A stretch of DNA of 64,000 nucleotides. Origin: Actinomycetes bacterium (lineage in GTDB: Bacteria > Actinomycetota > Acidimicrobiia > Acidimicrobiales > RAAP-2). Under the pieces are notes generated by a model. It was not told where the DNA came from and ran no database searches. It saw only the letters and a program-made list of their open reading frames with translations. This document shows, in pieces, positions 1-8,806 of the stretch; the stretch's first letter is position 1, and each line of letters opens with the position of its first letter. Where the stretch lies: contig JAJZBX010000004.1 in NCBI GenBank assembly GCA_021846325.1, forward strand, positions 1 to 64,000, in the 5' to 3' direction. The translations under genes were made by a program, and so were the position numbers.

Positions 1-642
1 GACGATGGTGAAGCTCACCGAGCCGGTGGGCGCCCCCGCGGTCATCCCGCCCAGGGTCACGACGTCGTAGGCCGTGGTGGCGGTCGAGTGCTGCTGGGTC
101 GAGATCGTCGGGGTGATCGGGGTCGAACTACCGACGCACACCCAGAAGCCACTGATGCCGGCCACGTTGCCACTACCGACGAGCGGCGAGATGTAGTCGT
201 TCGTGAGGCTCGACGAGCCGGTGTAGACGTTGTAATCAGTGCCGCCCTTCACGACGACCCCAATCACGTTGATCGAACTCGGGTACGAGAAGCTCACGTC
301 CTGGATGGGTGTTGAACCCGTGTAGTTGTCGCTGCCGCCGGGGAAGTACGGATCAGTCATCTCCTGGCCAATCGTCCACGAGATGACGTCACCGGCACTG
401 GTGTCACCGTTCGAGAACGAACCGTCTTCGTGTAGTGCGACGGTTCCACCGAGCGCGGCGCACGCTTGTGAGGCATCGTTCTGGCTCGATCCCTGTAACG
501 CTCGAGTATCGTCCGTCGAGGCAGATAGCGATCCACCACTCGCGGCGGCGAAGCCGCTGCCAATTTGGGAGGCGGCGGCAACGATCACGACACTGACAAC
601 GGCGGTGCGAAAAACCCGCGGACTTGGTAGATGACGGAACAT
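1..642 (-). CDS. Secreted protein of unknown function, 3' end outside the window
   Basis: The minus strand is open from an ATG at 640-642 to the window edge, giving 214 codons with no stop, so the C terminus is missing. The N terminus (MFRHLPSPRVFRTAVVSVVI) is basic and then hydrophobic, followed by an Ala/Gly/Ser stretch, which is a Sec signal peptide. The mature part is rich in Ser, Thr, Gly and Asn, has Cys at the start (SQACAALGG) and at GFWVCVG, and looks like an extracellular beta-sandwich. I do not recognise the family. It is divergent from the sensor kinase gene at 962, with a 319 bp spacer between them. Confidence 0.75.
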   Translation of the reverse strand, partial: MFRHLPSPRVFRTAVVSVVIVAAASQIGSGFAAASGGSLSASTDDTRALQGSSQNDASQACAALGGTVALHEDGSFSNGDTSAGDVISWTIGQEMTDPYFPGGSDNYTGSTPIQDVSFSYPSSINVIGVVVKGGTDYNVYTGSSSLTNDYISPLVGSGNVAGISGFWVCVGSSTPITPTISTQQHSTATTAYDVVTLGGMTAGAPTGSVSFTIV

Positions 643-961
643 TCTTGGTACGACCCTTCTGACCGCCAGGTCACTGCACTCCAAGCCCCTGCAGCACACA
701 CGCTAGGTAGAACCAGGCATTTTGTCAAATTAGAGGGTCGTCGTTGTGTTTCAATTGTGAATCAAAGTGCTCGACTATGTTCGTCTCGATACGGCGTTCT
801 CGTATTTATCCTTCGCGCACTTAGTTCCAGTGAACCGATTTCACTATGTGTCGAGTCCCTCGAGCACGGGAACTGTTGAACCACGCGGCGCGTTCCTCGC
901 GCAGGTAGCCTCGCGATGTCGGCGCGAACACCAACGACGGAGCCAACGAGGGCATCAGTTC
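643..961. promoter_or_regulatory. Divergent intergenic region
   Basis: This 319 bp spacer separates two divergent genes and must hold both promoters. It is visibly more A+T-rich than its surroundings, especially around 715-800. Open frames crossing it do not look like protein. A purine-rich GAGGG element lies about 10 bases before the ATG at 962. I see no convincing paired -35/-10 boxes and no long inverted repeat. Confidence 0.4.
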
Positions 962-3526
962 ATGAGCAATCACCACGATCGTCCAGCGTCGAGCGACCAT
1001 CCCGACAACGTCGAGGCGAACGTGGCGAACAACTTCATGGAGCCGACCCCGCTTCCCCGCCGTCGGCGCGCCGGCGAAGACGACGACGCAATTGAGCGCG
1101 CCGTCAACGTCGCTCAGCGCTTCGCCGGCGCACGCGCGACGCTGAACGCCAACGGTCCGGGCGTCAGCCTCGATGATGACATCGCGAGTGTCTTTCAAAC
1201 ACTCGCCGACACGGTCGTCGGCCCGTTTTGTCGATGGTGCGTCGTGGATCTCGTTGGCCCGCCTCGACGGCGACTACTCGTTCGCGACGGCGGCGAGGCA
1301 ACCATCGATGGCGACGCCGACGCGTCCACCGTACTCGGGCGCGTTCCCGGTCTCGATGAAGTTGTCGAGCGAGCAGTCCTCGACGGACGTCGACAGCGCT
1401 ACCCGGCGCAGGTCACCACGGGACTGCCCTGGTGCATCGTCGCGCCGCTCAGCGTCCACGACAAGATCGTCGCGATCGTCGCGATCGTCCGCGATTCCTC
1501 GACGCCGGGCTTTGGACCGATGGAGGCGACCGCCATCGATGAGATCGCGTGGGGAGCCGCCACGACGATTGAGCGTCTCGACCTTCGACGACAGACCGAT
1601 CGAGCCGTGGCCGTGGCTCATCGCGTCGCCAGTCACCTGCGGGCCCTCATCGCCACGTCGATTGCCCTGCAGGTCGCCGACGAGCGCGACGTGGCAACCG
1701 AGATCGTCTCACGCGCCCGATCACTCTTCGACGCGGAGTCAGTGATATTGGTCGACGACGGCCCGCCGAGACGTATCACGCGGGCCGACCGCGACGGTGC
1801 CAGCTACGTGGCCGACGAATTCGTACCCGTCGGCGACGATCGTAGTTCCGAGCGTGCCGACGACCGCTGGTTGATTGCGACCGTGCGTGACGCGTCCGGC
1901 AACCCCCGCGGTCGACTCGCCATCCTTCGCTCCGCGCCCGGCCCCGACGAAGACGAGGAGATCGCCACGTTGCTCGCCCAGAGCGCGGGTACGGCGTTGT
2001 CGGCGAGCGAGCTATCAAGGGTCGTTCGCACGAGCGAGGCGCGATGGCGAGCCCTGGTTGACAGCGCCCCCATAGGTCTCGTCGAAGTCGAGACTGACGA
2101 ACGCGTGCGCTGGTGGAACCGCGCCGCGGCGTCGATACTGTCGTGGCCGATCGAGCTCGACCCCGACGCTGCACCGATGCTCACCACCGACTTGCTCGTC
2201 GCCCTGCGCGGCGTCTGGCGTGAGGCACTCACCGGCGCCGTACCTCGGGCGACCGAACTGCGCGACGTCGCGGTCGCCGGGCGCCCTCGGGACCTCATCG
2301 TCTCGGCCCGACTGCTCGAGTCACACGACGAAACGCCCGCGACCCTGCTCACCCTCGTTGACGACGTGACCGACCGACGCCAGATGCGCGAGGAGCTGCG
2401 TCACGCCCACACGATGGAGATCCGCGGACTCGTCGCCGGCTCGACCGTGCACGACTTCAACAACCTGCTCACCGTCATCGCCGGCTACGGCGAGCTGCTG
2501 GTCGACGAGCTCGACGAGGGGCCCGCCCGCGATGCGGCGACCGCGATCGTGGCGACCAGCACCCGGGCCTCGGCGCTGGCCGGACAGCTCCAGACGATCG
2601 GGCGAACGCAGCGCCCCGACTTCGTCGCAGTCAATCCGGCCGACGTGGTCGAGTCGAACCTGGAGGTCATCGAGCGGATCCTCGGTGAGACCATCACGCT
2701 GCGCTGGGTGAGCCCCCGCGATGCGCTCTTCGTTCACGCCGACGCCGATCAATTCGAGCAGGTGCTGCTCAACCTGATCATCAACGCCCGCGACGCCATG
2801 GCCAACGGTGGTGAGTTGCGTCTCGACCTCGAAGGCGTGCGCGGGGACGAACTCGACGAGCGACACCGCGTCGATCGGTCACTCGCCTACGCACGACTGC
2901 GGGTATCGGACACCGGACACGGCATGGATGACGAAACGATGCGCCGCTGCTTCGATGCTCACTTCACGACCAAGGGACCCTTCAACGGCACCGGGCTCGG
3001 CCTCGCCGCGGCCCGGCGTTTCAGCGACGAGAGCGGCGGTTCGATCGAGGTCCGTTCACGCGTGGGCGTGGGCTCGACCTTCGAGGTGGTCCTGCCGATC
3101 ACCGACTCGCCCACCGCGAAGGTCGAGCGTATCGAGCGCTCGTCGCCAGCCAGCGCGCCGCGCGCCGCGACGATCCTCGTCGTCGAGGACGATGAGGCCC
3201 TACGCCATCTCGTTGTCCGAGTCTTGCGGCGAAACGGCCACCACGTGCTCGACGCGCCATCGGCCGAGGCGGCCATCGAGCTCCTCGACGACTCGATCGA
3301 GCTCGTCCTCAGCGACGTCGTCCTGGGTGGGCTCTCGGGGGTCGACCTCGCCCGTCGGGTCGGCGAGGTGGTCCCGGCCGCGGCGGTGCTGCTCACTTCG
3401 GGCTCGGCCGACCGGTCGGTGCTCGACGACCTGGCGCTGGGGGCCAGTGACTTCATCGCCAAGCCGTTTCGCCCGAGCCAGTTGGTCGAGCGCGTCTACG
3501 CGCTGCTCGCGCGCCGGGGACGCTGA
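962..3526 (+). CDS. Hybrid sensor histidine kinase: GAF-GAF-PAS-HisKA-HATPase-REC
   Basis: A soluble, probably cytoplasmic sensor kinase of 854 residues with no membrane segment. Two GAF-like domains occupy about 50-205 and 215-350, followed by a PAS domain (about 360-475). The dimerisation/phosphoacceptor domain carries HDFNNLLTVI with phospho-His near residue 497. The ATP-binding domain shows NLIINARDAM, DTGHGMD and GTGLGLAAARR. A C-terminal receiver (about 735-850) has an acidic EDD pocket, a phospho-Asp near 785 (LSDVVLGG) and the conserved Lys in IAKPF. ATG 962 has a GAGGG Shine-Dalgarno; the frame is open upstream to 767 but that part is unlike protein. An OmpR-type regulator ends 3 bp away on the opposite strand and may be a partner. 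HDFNN-type kinases with an attached receiver commonly take part in phosphorelays; the ligand is unknown. Confidence 0.9.
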   Translation: MSNHHDRPASSDHPDNVEANVANNFMEPTPLPRRRRAGEDDDAIERAVNVAQRFAGARATLNANGPGVSLDDDIASVFQTLADTVVGPFCRWCVVDLVGPPRRRLLVRDGGEATIDGDADASTVLGRVPGLDEVVERAVLDGRRQRYPAQVTTGLPWCIVAPLSVHDKIVAIVAIVRDSSTPGFGPMEATAIDEIAWGAATTIERLDLRRQTDRAVAVAHRVASHLRALIATSIALQVADERDVATEIVSRARSLFDAESVILVDDGPPRRITRADRDGASYVADEFVPVGDDRSSERADDRWLIATVRDASGNPRGRLAILRSAPGPDEDEEIATLLAQSAGTALSASELSRVVRTSEARWRALVDSAPIGLVEVETDERVRWWNRAAASILSWPIELDPDAAPMLTTDLLVALRGVWREALTGAVPRATELRDVAVAGRPRDLIVSARLLESHDETPATLLTLVDDVTDRRQMREELRHAHTMEIRGLVAGSTVHDFNNLLTVIAGYGELLVDELDEGPARDAATAIVATSTRASALAGQLQTIGRTQRPDFVAVNPADVVESNLEVIERILGETITLRWVSPRDALFVHADADQFEQVLLNLIINARDAMANGGELRLDLEGVRGDELDERHRVDRSLAYARLRVSDTGHGMDDETMRRCFDAHFTTKGPFNGTGLGLAAARRFSDESGGSIEVRSRVGVGSTFEVVLPITDSPTAKVERIERSSPASAPRAATILVVEDDEALRHLVVRVLRRNGHHVLDAPSAEAAIELLDDSIELVLSDVVLGGLSGVDLARRVGEVVPAAAVLLTSGSADRSVLDDLALGASDFIAKPFRPSQLVERVYALLARRGR

Positions 3527-3529
3527 ACC

Positions 3530-4234
3530 TCAGGCGTGCTCGCTGGGCTCGAAGCGGTAGCCCACGCCACGAATCGTCGTGATCCATCGAGGGTTGTCGG
3601 GGTCCGTCTCGAGCTTGGCGCGCAGCCGACGCACGTGCTCGGTGACGGTCGCCTCGTTCTGCCACTCGTTGGACGACGACCAGACGTGCTCGAGCAGCTG
3701 CTGGCGCGTAAAGACCTGACGGGGCGAACCGGCGAAGAAGGCGAGCAGCGCGAACTCCTTGGACGTGAGCTCGACCAACTCGCCGCACAGGGTCACCTCG
3801 TAGGTGTGCTCGTTGATCGCGAGATCACCGAAGCGCATGGTCGGTGCCTCGATCTGGTGTTCGGCGACGTTCGCGCCGCTACGGCGCAGCACCGACTCGA
3901 TGCGCGCCGAGAGCTCGCCGAGCGAGAAGGGCTTGACGACGTAGTCGTCCGCGCCCAACTTCAGACCGGCGATGCGCTCGGACTCGAGGCCGCGCCCGGT
4001 GAGAAAGATGGTCGGCACGTCGCTGACAAAGCGCATCTCGCGCAGGATCTCGCGGCCGTCCTCGTCGCCGAGCACGATATCGAGCAGCACCAGGTCCGGC
4101 TCGTGCTGGGCGACGGCGGCGAGTGTCGAGGTTCCGTCGCGGGCCGTAACCACCTGGTAGCCCTCACCCTGCAGGTAGCGCTCGAGCAGGGCGATGACGT
4201 CGGCGTCGTCCTCGACCACCAGGACCGTCGTCAC
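3530..4234 (-). CDS. OmpR/PhoB-family response regulator
   Basis: A two-domain DNA-binding response regulator of about 234 residues. The receiver has the VVEDDAD acidic pair, phospho-Asp in VLLDIVLGDEDG, Thr in FLTGRG and Lys in VVKPFSLGEL. A winged-helix output domain follows (LTSKEFALLAFFAG, then EHVRRLRAKLETD and IRGVGYRFE). I chose GTG 4234 because receivers normally begin two or three residues before the first beta strand (TTVLVVEDD). An in-frame GTG at 4273 would add 13 residues, and neither start has a strong ribosome site. The gene is tail-to-tail with the hybrid kinase (3 bp gap), so it is a possible but unproven cognate regulator. Confidence 0.9.
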   Translation of the reverse strand: MTTVLVVEDDADVIALLERYLQGEGYQVVTARDGTSTLAAVAQHEPDLVLLDIVLGDEDGREILREMRFVSDVPTIFLTGRGLESERIAGLKLGADDYVVKPFSLGELSARIESVLRRSGANVAEHQIEAPTMRFGDLAINEHTYEVTLCGELVELTSKEFALLAFFAGSPRQVFTRQQLLEHVWSSSNEWQNEATVTEHVRRLRAKLETDPDNPRWITTIRGVGYRFEPSEHA

Positions 4235-4379
4235 GACCGTCCCGTCGTCGATTTCGTTGCATCGTCGAAGCACCGCACCGGCCCGAGTCTACGAAGCAAC
4301 GACCGCGACGGTGGGATTCTCTGCGACCAGCCACCGACGTGCGCGAGACGTCGCTGCCGACGCGCGAGCGAATTGCGAC

Positions 4380-5711
4380 CTATAAGTACGGCACGACGTC
4401 GGCCGCCCAGGTGAAGGTCATCGCCGGCGGCGTCGACGCCGGCTTCTCGATCAGGTCGACGAATGATCCCGAGCCGCCCACGACGGCGAAGCCGACGCCC
4501 ATCTCGCAGGTCGTCGCACTGAGTCCGACGCCGGGGTTGTAGCCCGGGTCGTAGCCGAGCAGTTCGTCGCGGTGGGCCCAGCAGCCCGCCGCCCCGGCGG
4601 TCGTGCAGGCGACGTTCGACGTGGCGGCGGCACTGCCGCCCCAGCCGTCGTCGTACATCCAGATGTAGTCGGCGGCGAGCACCGAGAAGCCGCCCGACCA
4701 CGCGCCGCCCATCGCCGGGTAGCCCTGCGCGTCGGTCGCGATCGCGAAGCCGGCGGCGATCGCGGGGTCCTGGTTCGAGCTCGCGGCGCGCTGGGCCGCG
4801 GCGCTGAGGGCGGCGTTGATGCCGAGGTAGGGCGCCAGTCCGCGCGCCGTGCGCTCGAGGTTCGCCACGACGAAGAGCTGCTCGGCGGTCGTGAGGCCGT
4901 ACCAGTTGCTCGGCAGGGTCATCGGGCCGAGGTGCTCGACGGCTCGGGCGTTATTGATCGCCGACAGCACGTAGTTCGTACAGGCCGGGTCGTTGGCGAA
5001 GGCCGGCCACGTCAGCGTCGACGTGAGACACGGGTTCGCGCACGACCACGTCGAGCCGGTCTGCGTGCAGTTGCCGGCCTGCAAGAAGTCGGGACTCGGC
5101 GCGATATTGACCGGCGGGTTGAGGTGCGTAGCGAGCGTCGCCGCCGCGCCCGACGCGGGGGTGACGGCGGGCGCGGGGGCGACGGGCCGGGCCGGGGCGC
5201 GCTTGGTCGGCGTGGACGAGCGTCCCGGCGACGGTGTGGCGCGCGACACCGGGGAGACCGTTGCGACCTGGGTGCTCGCCACGTGGGTCGTGGTCGCGAC
5301 GGCCACGGTCGCCACCGACGCCGTCGGACGACCCGCGGCGTGGGCGGTCGCGCCGGTCGCGGGCGTCGACCCGTGCGACGTGACAAGACGCGGGCTCGGG
5401 TTCGTTGCGGGTGAGGCCGCGCGCTTGGTCGGCTTGCTTGGGCTGATCGTCGAGGTGACTGACGATGTGTACGCTCCGCGCGAGCCGACCGCGGTCGTGC
5501 GCACTGACGCGAGTGCGACCTCGCCCGTAGAGGTGACGCTGATCGACGAGGACCTCTGGCCCGTGGCGGTAACGCCCGACGAGGGGGCAATCACCAGGGC
5601 GCAGGTGCCCAGCACCAACGCCGCGACGGCCAACGAGAGCGCGACGCGGCCCAAGCCAACCTTCGTTGTCGTCGCTCCTGAAAAACGCTGCCCTTGCGTA
5701 GTGAACTGCAC
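4380..5711 (-). CDS. Secreted protein with Pro/Thr-rich linker and CAP-like domain
   Basis: A 443-residue exported protein. A single hydrophobic segment near residues 22-45 (ALSLAVAALVLGTCALVI) is a signal peptide or membrane anchor. Residues 50-200 are low-complexity Ser/Thr/Ala/Pro, typical of a wall-spanning linker. The C-terminal 240 residues form a domain with several Cys residues. It contains TTAEQLFVVANLERTARGL, which resembles the helix that opens CAP/SCP domains, and a later WAHRDELLGYDPGYNPGVG. Assignment to the CAP superfamily is tentative and rests on these two stretches. The start is GTG at 5711 with a weak upstream GGA. A folded-RNA candidate lies about 170 bp upstream. Confidence 0.75.
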   Translation of the reverse strand: MQFTTQGQRFSGATTTKVGLGRVALSLAVAALVLGTCALVIAPSSGVTATGQRSSSISVTSTGEVALASVRTTAVGSRGAYTSSVTSTISPSKPTKRAASPATNPSPRLVTSHGSTPATGATAHAAGRPTASVATVAVATTTHVASTQVATVSPVSRATPSPGRSSTPTKRAPARPVAPAPAVTPASGAAATLATHLNPPVNIAPSPDFLQAGNCTQTGSTWSCANPCLTSTLTWPAFANDPACTNYVLSAINNARAVEHLGPMTLPSNWYGLTTAEQLFVVANLERTARGLAPYLGINAALSAAAQRAASSNQDPAIAAGFAIATDAQGYPAMGGAWSGGFSVLAADYIWMYDDGWGGSAAATSNVACTTAGAAGCWAHRDELLGYDPGYNPGVGLSATTCEMGVGFAVVGGSGSFVDLIEKPASTPPAMTFTWAADVVPYL

Positions 5712-6522
5712 GTTTTCCAGTGTCGAAAACGAAATCCACAGCCCGATCCAGGGATCGTCAACTTCCGCTCAACTCTCCACCGGTGCGTTCGACGTGGAAA
5801 GTCGGGACCGCCAAATGAGTGCAACATTCGTCACGACAATGCTCACCCCAGCCCAGCGTCCCCAGTAGTTTCGAGACGTGGCCCTTTCACGCAAGGGCAT
5901 GCTAGAGAAGGGCCACCCCAGCCGAAGCCGAGTCACTCCGCGAAATGCGGGGCCAGCGCGAGCATGACACGAGAAATCGATGTTTCGGCTGACTTGTCGC
6001 AGGTTTGAGCGTGATTTGTATGACTGTTGTGCGTTTCTCCGTGGGACCAACGTCATCACGTGTCTCACCTCGAAGCGTCACCGCCGCGCACTTGAGGTGC
6101 GAGAACCATTGAACGCAACCTCCGGCACGAACCGAGCGAGTGTTGCCCTGCTAAATCCGTTGCGGTCAGTCGCGCCGACGTCTTGGGGCCCGAGTGGGCT
6201 CGCGACGACGGGCCGGGCAACACCATCGCGCGGGAACGGGTTCGCCAAGGATGCGAAGCACGAATCGCTGGCTCAGCGCGACGTCGCGTTCGCGCGTCGC
6301 GTTGCGCTACCTCGGCGAACCGAGGCACCGTAACGTCGGCCCCGCCGATCGGGTCGGGGTGCCTCGACGTCTTCAACGACGTCGTGACCGTTCCCACTGA
6401 AAACGAAGTCTTCATCGATGAGTCGCGACACGTCCTCACCGGGGGCTACGAGCCCAACGAGCCGGGCTTCGCATCGTCGGCTTCGGTGCAACGGTTCACC
6501 ATGACGTGAAAGGTTTCAAGCG
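5712..6522. other. Long non-coding stretch
   Basis: These 811 bp lie between the CAP-like gene and the tRNA pair. Short open frames exist on both strands but have poor composition, no ribosome sites and no recognisable motif, so I call no gene. The only structure I see is the alternative hairpin pair at 5878-5916. The region could carry the CAP gene promoter, the end of the tRNA transcript, or a degraded gene. Confidence 0.5.
5878..5916. other. Inverted repeat with two mutually exclusive hairpins
   Basis: The arms 5878-5886 (GTGGCCCTT) and 5908-5916 (AAGGGCCAC) pair perfectly over 9 bp. Inside, GCCCTT at 5881-5886 can instead pair with AAGGGC at 5893-5898 across a 6-base loop. The left arm is shared, so only one hairpin can form at a time. 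No T-run follows on either strand. It could be a terminator, an attenuator-like leader for the minus-strand CAP gene, or chance. Confidence 0.35.
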
Positions 6523-6595
6523 CAGTCCCAACGGGATTCGAACCCGTGCCTCCACCTTGAGAGGGTGATGTCCTAGGCCACTAGACGATGGGACC
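6523..6595 (-). tRNA. tRNA-Glu (anticodon CTC)
   Basis: The minus strand folds as a 73-base cloverleaf. The acceptor GGTCCCA pairs with TGGGACT (G-U closing pair). The D arm is GTCTAGTGGCCTAGGAC, the anticodon loop is CTCTCAA with anticodon CTC, and the T arm is ACGGG-TTCGAAT-CCCGT. No CCA is encoded after the discriminator G. It lies 27 bp downstream of tRNA-Gln on the same strand. Confidence 0.95.
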
Positions 6596-6622
6596 CTGAA
6601 TCGACGGCGTACCGTCGCTTCG

Positions 6623-6694
6623 CTCGGGGGCAAGGATTCGAACCCTGAATAACTGGACCAGAACCAGTTGTGTTGCCGATTACACCACCCCCGA
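6623..6694 (-). tRNA. tRNA-Gln (anticodon CTG)
   Basis: The minus strand gives a 72-base cloverleaf. The acceptor TCGGGGG pairs with CCCCCGA, the anticodon arm is ACTGG-TTCTGGT-CCAGT with anticodon CTG, and the T arm is CAGGG-TTCGAAT-CCTTG. CCA is not encoded. It starts 31 bp after the end of the DUF218 gene in the same direction as gltX, so co-transcription with gltX is possible. Confidence 0.95.
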
Positions 6695-6725
6695 AGGGCT
6701 TGGCAATCCTACCCGAGCCCGCCGA

Positions 6726-7373
6726 CTACCCGCCAACCGCGAGCGGCAGGTGCAGACCCTGCGACCACGAGCTGAGCGTGCCGTAGCCGATCAGGCGACC
6801 GAGTCCGACCGCGATCGTCTCCTTTAGGTAGTAGGGCCACAACGAGAAGCTGGTCGTCGGCGAGTGCGCGACCGGCGCGGGCAGCGGGATGAGACCTTGA
6901 CTCGACGCGTTGGCCATCGCGCGATCCTCGTGGAAGGGGTCGGTCACTACCAGCACCGTCGTGAGGTGACGGGCGCGCAACTGACCGGCGACCGACGAGA
7001 CGTTCTGCCAGGTGTCGTCACCGCCACCGACGATGATGTGTCGCGCCGCGACGCCGTGGGCCTCGAGGTAGGTCGCCGACACGCCCGCCTCGGTGTAGTG
7101 ATCCCCCGGCCGACTGCCGCCGGTGACGGCAATCCACCCCGCACGGTGCGCGTCGTAGAGGGTGAGGGCCTCGTCGAGACGGGCCGCGAGCTCCGGCGAG
7201 GGCCGACCGTTCAGCTCGGCGGTGCCAAAGACGAGGATCGCCTGGGCGTTCGCACTCGAGTGGTGACGGCCGGTGAGCCAGATCTGGACGAAGGTGACCG
7301 CGAAGTACAGCACGATCACGCTCAGCAGCGCGCTCGCGATGCGCAGCGCCAGCTTGAGCGGCCAGAAGATCAC
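6726..7373 (-). CDS. DUF218 (YdcF/SanA-like) membrane protein
   Basis: A 215-residue protein with one N-terminal membrane helix (about residues 8-32, IASALLSVIVLYFAVTFVQI) followed by an extracytoplasmic DUF218 domain. Family marks are AILVFGTAELNGRPS, ARLDEALTLYDAHRAGWI, VTGGSRPGDHYTEA, AHGVAARHIIVGGGDDTWQN and VVTDPFHEDRA. Members such as SanA and ElyC act in envelope integrity, but the biochemical role is unsettled. Its start overlaps the gltX stop by 4 bp (ATGA), so it is translationally coupled to gltX. Confidence 0.85.
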   Translation of the reverse strand: MIFWPLKLALRIASALLSVIVLYFAVTFVQIWLTGRHHSSANAQAILVFGTAELNGRPSPELAARLDEALTLYDAHRAGWIAVTGGSRPGDHYTEAGVSATYLEAHGVAARHIIVGGGDDTWQNVSSVAGQLRARHLTTVLVVTDPFHEDRAMANASSQGLIPLPAPVAHSPTTSFSLWPYYLKETIAVGLGRLIGYGTLSSWSQGLHLPLAVGG

Positions 7374-8806
7374 GCGCGCGCCAGGGCCGCTCGCAGGCGA
7401 CGTAGCACCGTCTCGCGTCCGAGTAGCTCGAGCGATTCGAAGAGCGGCGGCCCGACCAGCGAGCCCGTCACCGCGCAGCGAATCGGCGCCTGGGCCTTGC
7501 GCAGCGTTAGGCCGAGGGCGCCACCGAGCTCGGCGGTCGCCGCGTGCAGTTCGTCACGCGACCACTCGAGTTCACCGAAACGCTCGATCGCGACCGCGAG
7601 CATCGTCTGGCCGAGGGGATCCGCGCCGATGACCTTGGCGAAGGCCGCCGCGTCGAGGTCGACCTCGGTGAAGAAGAAGGCAACCATCGGAACCACCTCG
7701 GCGAGGGTGGCGACGCGCTCGTGGACGAGGGGGGCGACGCGCGCGAAGCGCTCGGGGTCGAACTCGTCTTCGCGCCACGGGGGCGCCGTCGCGGGCCGCC
7801 AGGGGCTCGACCACGGCGCGACCCAGGGGCGCGCCGCCTCGATGAACGCCTCTGGGCTCAGCGCGCGCAGGTACTCACCGTTGAGGTGAGTGAGCTTTTG
7901 CACGTCGAAGAAGGCCGGCGAGTGCGACACGTCCGCCAGGTCGAACTGGTCGACGAGAACCTCACGACTGACGATCTCCTCGCCGCCACGGGGGCTCCAG
8001 CCGAGTAGGGCGAGGTAGTTCACGAAGGCCTCGGGCAGGTAGCCCTGGTCGCGGTAGGACTCGACGGCGACGGGGTCCTTGCGTTTGGAGAGCTTCTTGC
8101 GCTGCTCGTTCACGAGCATCGGCAGGTGGGCGTAGGCGGGCACGCCAACCGGCTCGACGCCGGCGCAGTCGTTGAGGGCCCGCCACATCAGGACCTGCTT
8201 GGGTGCCGTGGGCAGCAGGTCCTCGCCGCGGATCACGTGGGTGATCTTGGCCGTACGGTCGTCGACCAGGTTGGCCAGCGCGTAGAGCACCACGCCGCTC
8301 GGTCGCACGACAACGAAGTCGTCGTAGCTCGCGTTGGCGAAGGTCACGTCGCCGCGCACGAGGTCGTGGACAACGGTCTCGCCGTTCTCGGGCACTCGAA
8401 AGCGCAGCGCCGTGCTCGCCGAACGCGCGAGGCCGCGCTCGCGACAGAATCCGTCGTAACCGGGGCGCGAACCCTCGCGACGCGCGTCCACCGCCTCGCG
8501 CGTGCAGTCACAGGCGTAGAGGTAGCCGCCGGCGTAGAGGGCCTCGGCCGCGGCGACGTGGTCGGCGAAGAGGCTCGACTGCAGCACCGGGCCCTCGTCG
8601 AAGTCAAGGCCCAGCCAGGCCATCGCCGAGAGGATCCCGTCGCGCCATTCGTCGCGGTTGCGCTCGACGTCGGTGTCCTCGATGCGCAGCACGAAGTCGC
8701 CGCCGTGGTGGCGCGCGAAGAGCCAGTTGAACAGACTGGTGCGCGCCGAGCCGACGTGGAAGTAGCCGGTCGGCGACGGGGCGAAGCGAACCCGAACGGC
8801 GCTCAC
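7370..8806 (-). CDS. gltX: Glutamyl-tRNA synthetase
   Basis: A class I aminoacyl-tRNA synthetase that charges tRNA-Glu with glutamate. It is 478 residues long, normal for bacterial GluRS. The HIGH-type motif is in RFAPSPTGYFHVGSARTS at the N terminus, KLSKRKDP is the KMSKS loop, and the C-terminal half is the helical anticodon-binding domain. I chose GTG 8804-8806 because the conserved VRVRFAPSPTG follows at once; longer in-frame extensions overlap the ferredoxin gene. The start overlaps the ferredoxin stop as GTGA. In actinobacteria without GlnRS this enzyme also charges tRNA-Gln with Glu for later amidation by GatCAB. Both tRNA substrates lie just downstream on the same strand. Confidence 0.97.
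   Translation of the reverse strand: MSAVRVRFAPSPTGYFHVGSARTSLFNWLFARHHGGDFVLRIEDTDVERNRDEWRDGILSAMAWLGLDFDEGPVLQSSLFADHVAAAEALYAGGYLYACDCTREAVDARREGSRPGYDGFCRERGLARSASTALRFRVPENGETVVHDLVRGDVTFANASYDDFVVVRPSGVVLYALANLVDDRTAKITHVIRGEDLLPTAPKQVLMWRALNDCAGVEPVGVPAYAHLPMLVNEQRKKLSKRKDPVAVESYRDQGYLPEAFVNYLALLGWSPRGGEEIVSREVLVDQFDLADVSHSPAFFDVQKLTHLNGEYLRALSPEAFIEAARPWVAPWSSPWRPATAPPWREDEFDPERFARVAPLVHERVATLAEVVPMVAFFFTEVDLDAAAFAKVIGADPLGQTMLAVAIERFGELEWSRDELHAATAELGGALGLTLRKAQAPIRCAVTGSLVGPPLFESLELLGRETVLRRLRAALARA

Noticed and set aside
5980..6509. Open frames of 108-124 codons on both strands in the long gap
   Set aside because: No ribosome sites, odd composition, no motifs, and they overlap each other on opposite strands.
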